Source: Candidatus Fluviicola riflensis
Lineage (GTDB): Bacteria; Bacteroidota; Bacteroidia; Flavobacteriales_D; Crocinitomicaceae
Reading direction: 5' to 3'
Length of the DNA stretch: 64,000 nucleotides
Assembly (NCBI GenBank): GCA_002243285.1
Contig: CP022585.1
Span: 2,654,641 to 2,718,640, forward strand
Each line of letters starts with the position of its first letter. Position 1 is the first letter of the stretch. A program made the position numbers and the translations under genes. The notes beneath the pieces were generated by a model. It was not told where the DNA came from. It did no database searches and saw only the letters and a program-made list of their open reading frames with translations. This document shows, piece by piece, positions 61,987 through 64,000 of this stretch.

Positions 61987-63960
61987 GTGCGCTCTAAATA
62001 CTACATACTACTTTTATTCGCGGTGCTTCAGCTTTCTTCTTTGGCACAGGACAATAAATTGTTTCACCAGCTGGAACAACTCAAAAAGACCATTCGTCAA
62101 AGTACGATGTTCGATTCTGCCAAGGTGTTTTCCAACGGGGCAAAAGCCATTAAAATAGCCCGGGAACTGCATTCGAAAGGCGAAGAAGGCCTGATCTACC
62201 AGTATTACGGTTCGTTCTACTACTATTCAAACGATTACGAAAATGCCAACAGGTATTTCCGGAAATCCATTTCCACTGCCGAACAATGCGGTGATCTGAA
62301 ACTGAAAAATTCAACCCAGATCCGGTTGGCGTTTATCCAGGCGGAAACCGATATTTTTAAGGCGGAAGATGAATTTAACCGCTTGCTGAAACAGGCAAAA
62401 GAACACGGTTTTATCGAAAATTCAATCGAAGTGTACAACGGCCTCGGAATTTTGTACGAAGACCGGATGATGGCGGATAAGGCCATTGATTATTACCTGA
62501 AAGGATTAAAGATTGCCGAAAAACACAATAAGAAATACTTCATCAGCTTTTTGCTGAATAACCTGGGCTTGCTGAAGTACGAGAACAAACAATACGAAGA
62601 ATCCCGGACAGATCTGTTGCGCGGACTTCGGCTGGCAATCGAGGAAAAGGAATACCGGCTGATCGGGAACCTGCACAACAACCTCGGGCTTGTCTATCGC
62701 GAGCTAAAAGATTACAAGGCGTCGATCAGGCATTTTCACGAAACGGTCGAAATCACTCAAAAACAAGGTTTTCCATTCGGAATCGGTGCCGCGTTTATCA
62801 ACCTGGGCGATTGTTATAATCTCGACGGCGATTACGAAAAAGGAATGCTGTACGCCGATTCGGCCATCGCTATTTTTAGTCAGTTTGATGACCAGGAATA
62901 CCTCGGCATTGGCTATTTGCTCAAAAGCAGCCTGTATACCCGGCAAAATAAGCTGAAAGATGCCTGGGAGTTTGTTGATAAAGTATTGGAACTGCACAAG
63001 CAACGGCCTTCCATTGCCAATTACATCAACACATTCGAGGTGCGTTCCGAGATCTACGAAAAAACGGGGGATTATAAGAAAGCCCTGGATTTCAAAACAC
63101 GGTTCCATGAACTGAGCGATAGCATCGAACTGATCGCCAACAAGGATAAAATGAGCGAGCTGCAGGTGCTTTATGGACGAAAACGCATCGAATCGCAACT
63201 GGCCCAGGAGAAGACAAAAAACAAGTTATCGGATAAAAACCGGGAACTGGAATCGGCACAATGGCGCCTGATCCTGATCATTTTCGCTGCCATTTCAGTG
63301 TTCATTCTGGGGTTCCTGTACATTCGTTATGTGCGTAAATCGCGCAAACAGCAGGTGTTATTCTCCCAGCGGCTGATCCAGCAGATCGATGAGGAACGTT
63401 CGCGCATTTCGGGCGATTTACACGATAATATCGGACAGCTGCTTTCGGTGGTGAAATCAAAGATTAATATGTACAATACCGGCCTGATCAGCGAAATTAC
63501 CGATCTTGACAAAGAAGTGGGCGAAGTGATCAATCAAACCCGGACGATCAGTCACCAGCTGCATCCGTCGTCGCTCGAGAAACTCGGACTGGAGCGGTCG
63601 ATCAACGGTTTATTGGAACACACACAAACCAATACCGACATTATCTGTAGCACTCATTTTGCAGTTCCAACCGCTCAGCTGGGCATTGAAGTGCAGACAC
63701 AACTCTACCGTATCAGCCAGGAGTGCATTAACAATACGATCAAACACGCCAATGCGGCCTCTCTGAAAATTACACTGAAAGAAGAAGACGGTACCTATAT
63801 TTATAAATACCGCGACAACGGGATCGGTTTTTCGGGTTCTACTTTCACCAACGGAATAGGAATGATGACCATTAAGGAACGTGTTCACAAAATAAACGGT
63901 AAATTAAACCTGATCTCAGATCAGCAAAAAGGCATGCAATTAATAATCAAATTTCGATGA
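61987..63960 (+). CDS. TPR-containing sensor histidine kinase, HisKA_3 (NarL-partner) type
   Basis: 657 residues starting with GTG; the signal peptide RSKYYILLLFAVLQLSSLAQ supports this start. Tetratricopeptide repeats fill about residues 60-390 (YQYYGSFYYYSNDYENANRYFRKSIS, YNGLGILYEDRMMADKAIDYYL). One membrane helix lies near 426-446. HisKA_3 box: RISGDLHDNIGQLLS with phosphoacceptor H479. HATPase: RISQECINNTIKHANA and YRDNGIGF. The TPR region is periplasmic, by topology. Its TGA overlaps the ATG of the next gene, a response regulator. Confidence 0.92.
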   Translation: MRSKYYILLLFAVLQLSSLAQDNKLFHQLEQLKKTIRQSTMFDSAKVFSNGAKAIKIARELHSKGEEGLIYQYYGSFYYYSNDYENANRYFRKSISTAEQCGDLKLKNSTQIRLAFIQAETDIFKAEDEFNRLLKQAKEHGFIENSIEVYNGLGILYEDRMMADKAIDYYLKGLKIAEKHNKKYFISFLLNNLGLLKYENKQYEESRTDLLRGLRLAIEEKEYRLIGNLHNNLGLVYRELKDYKASIRHFHETVEITQKQGFPFGIGAAFINLGDCYNLDGDYEKGMLYADSAIAIFSQFDDQEYLGIGYLLKSSLYTRQNKLKDAWEFVDKVLELHKQRPSIANYINTFEVRSEIYEKTGDYKKALDFKTRFHELSDSIELIANKDKMSELQVLYGRKRIESQLAQEKTKNKLSDKNRELESAQWRLILIIFAAISVFILGFLYIRYVRKSRKQQVLFSQRLIQQIDEERSRISGDLHDNIGQLLSVVKSKINMYNTGLISEITDLDKEVGEVINQTRTISHQLHPSSLEKLGLERSINGLLEHTQTNTDIICSTHFAVPTAQLGIEVQTQLYRISQECINNTIKHANAASLKITLKEEDGTYIYKYRDNGIGFSGSTFTNGIGMMTIKERVHKINGKLNLISDQQKGMQLIIKFR

Positions 63961-64000
63961 GTATGGAAATTGTCATAGCGGATGATCACCCAATCTTTAG
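63957..64000 (+). CDS. Response regulator, N-terminus only (NarL/FixJ type likely)
   Basis: ATGA overlap with the kinase stop; the reading MSMEIVIADDHPIF gives the acidic DD pocket of a receiver domain. The IADDHP form is typical of NarL/LuxR-type regulators and fits the HisKA_3 partner. Cut off by the window edge. Confidence 0.8.
   Translation, partial: MSMEIVIADDHPIF

Overview
The window is chromosomal DNA of a Bacteroidota bacterium, most likely a flavobacterium-like heterotroph of the Fluviicola/Crocinitomicaceae type. This is inferred from several signs. Two secreted proteins end in type IX secretion (T9SS) sorting domains (24971-25801, 27330-29204). Several genes have TAnnTTTG promoter boxes instead of sigma70 boxes. 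Shine-Dalgarno sites are almost absent. Many lipoproteins start with short lipobox signals, and the DnaJ zinc domain is of a reduced type. No rRNA, canonical tRNA, CRISPR array, prophage or intact insertion sequence was found. The taxon name is an inference and was not searched.

Layout, left to right. 1-5.3 kb: an AT-rich two-gene unit on the minus strand encodes a 723-residue unknown protein and a very large protein (at least 847 codons, running off the left edge) with a hydrophobic segment near its visible C-terminus; it is a candidate delivered effector or toxin. 5.4-11.9 kb: an inorganic-carbon uptake cluster, dabA-dabB-sulP, preceded by a small membrane protein gene. 12-24.5 kb: ychF, small unknowns, a DUF5916 outer-membrane protein, a frameshifted comEC, two exported proteins, then the translation cluster thrS-infC-rpmI-rplT. 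24.6-31.7 kb: T9SS cargo, a DEAD-box helicase, a tRNA-like RNA element next to an orphan gene, and two lipoproteins, one with a cysteine-peptidase look. 31.8-41.3 kb: dnaK, two amino-acid permeases, a UbiB/AarF kinase, a class II Fic protein with an ordered repeat array in front of it, and a CapA-type protein. 41.4-50.3 kb: alaS, a lipoprotein, four tandem paralogues of an uncharacterised exported family, and an NtrC-type regulator without a DNA-binding domain. 50.5-56.9 kb: a Ppx/GppA phosphatase with an ABC-2 exporter pair, a CPBP protease and dnaJ-grpE. 57-64 kb: an M28-type peptidase, DinB, a lipoprotein, a higBA module whose toxin start is frameshifted, two sensor kinases and the start of a response regulator gene at the right edge.

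The most interesting signals lie between or across genes. (i) dnaK and grpE-dnaJ, 23 kb apart, share the same promoter design: TGGCA(C/G)-N5-TTGAC at identical spacing, with TGTCA/TGACA palindromes upstream. This suggests a sigma54-like heat-shock regulon. (ii) Four copies of ATTC(T/A)CCG(C/T) lie at 33-20-33 bp spacing in front of the Fic gene. (iii) Four tandem paralogues share the KPVIYLYP / NYPYLFWE / TDFIT(Y/F)WGP / EWGG signature. (iv) A tRNA-like RNA with intact acceptor and T arms but aberrant D and anticodon arms has its own promoter box. (v) Intergenic regions carry several families of palindromic repeats, one of which recurs at four sites. (vi) Two apparent single-base frameshifts (comEC, higB) may be real decay or sequencing errors.
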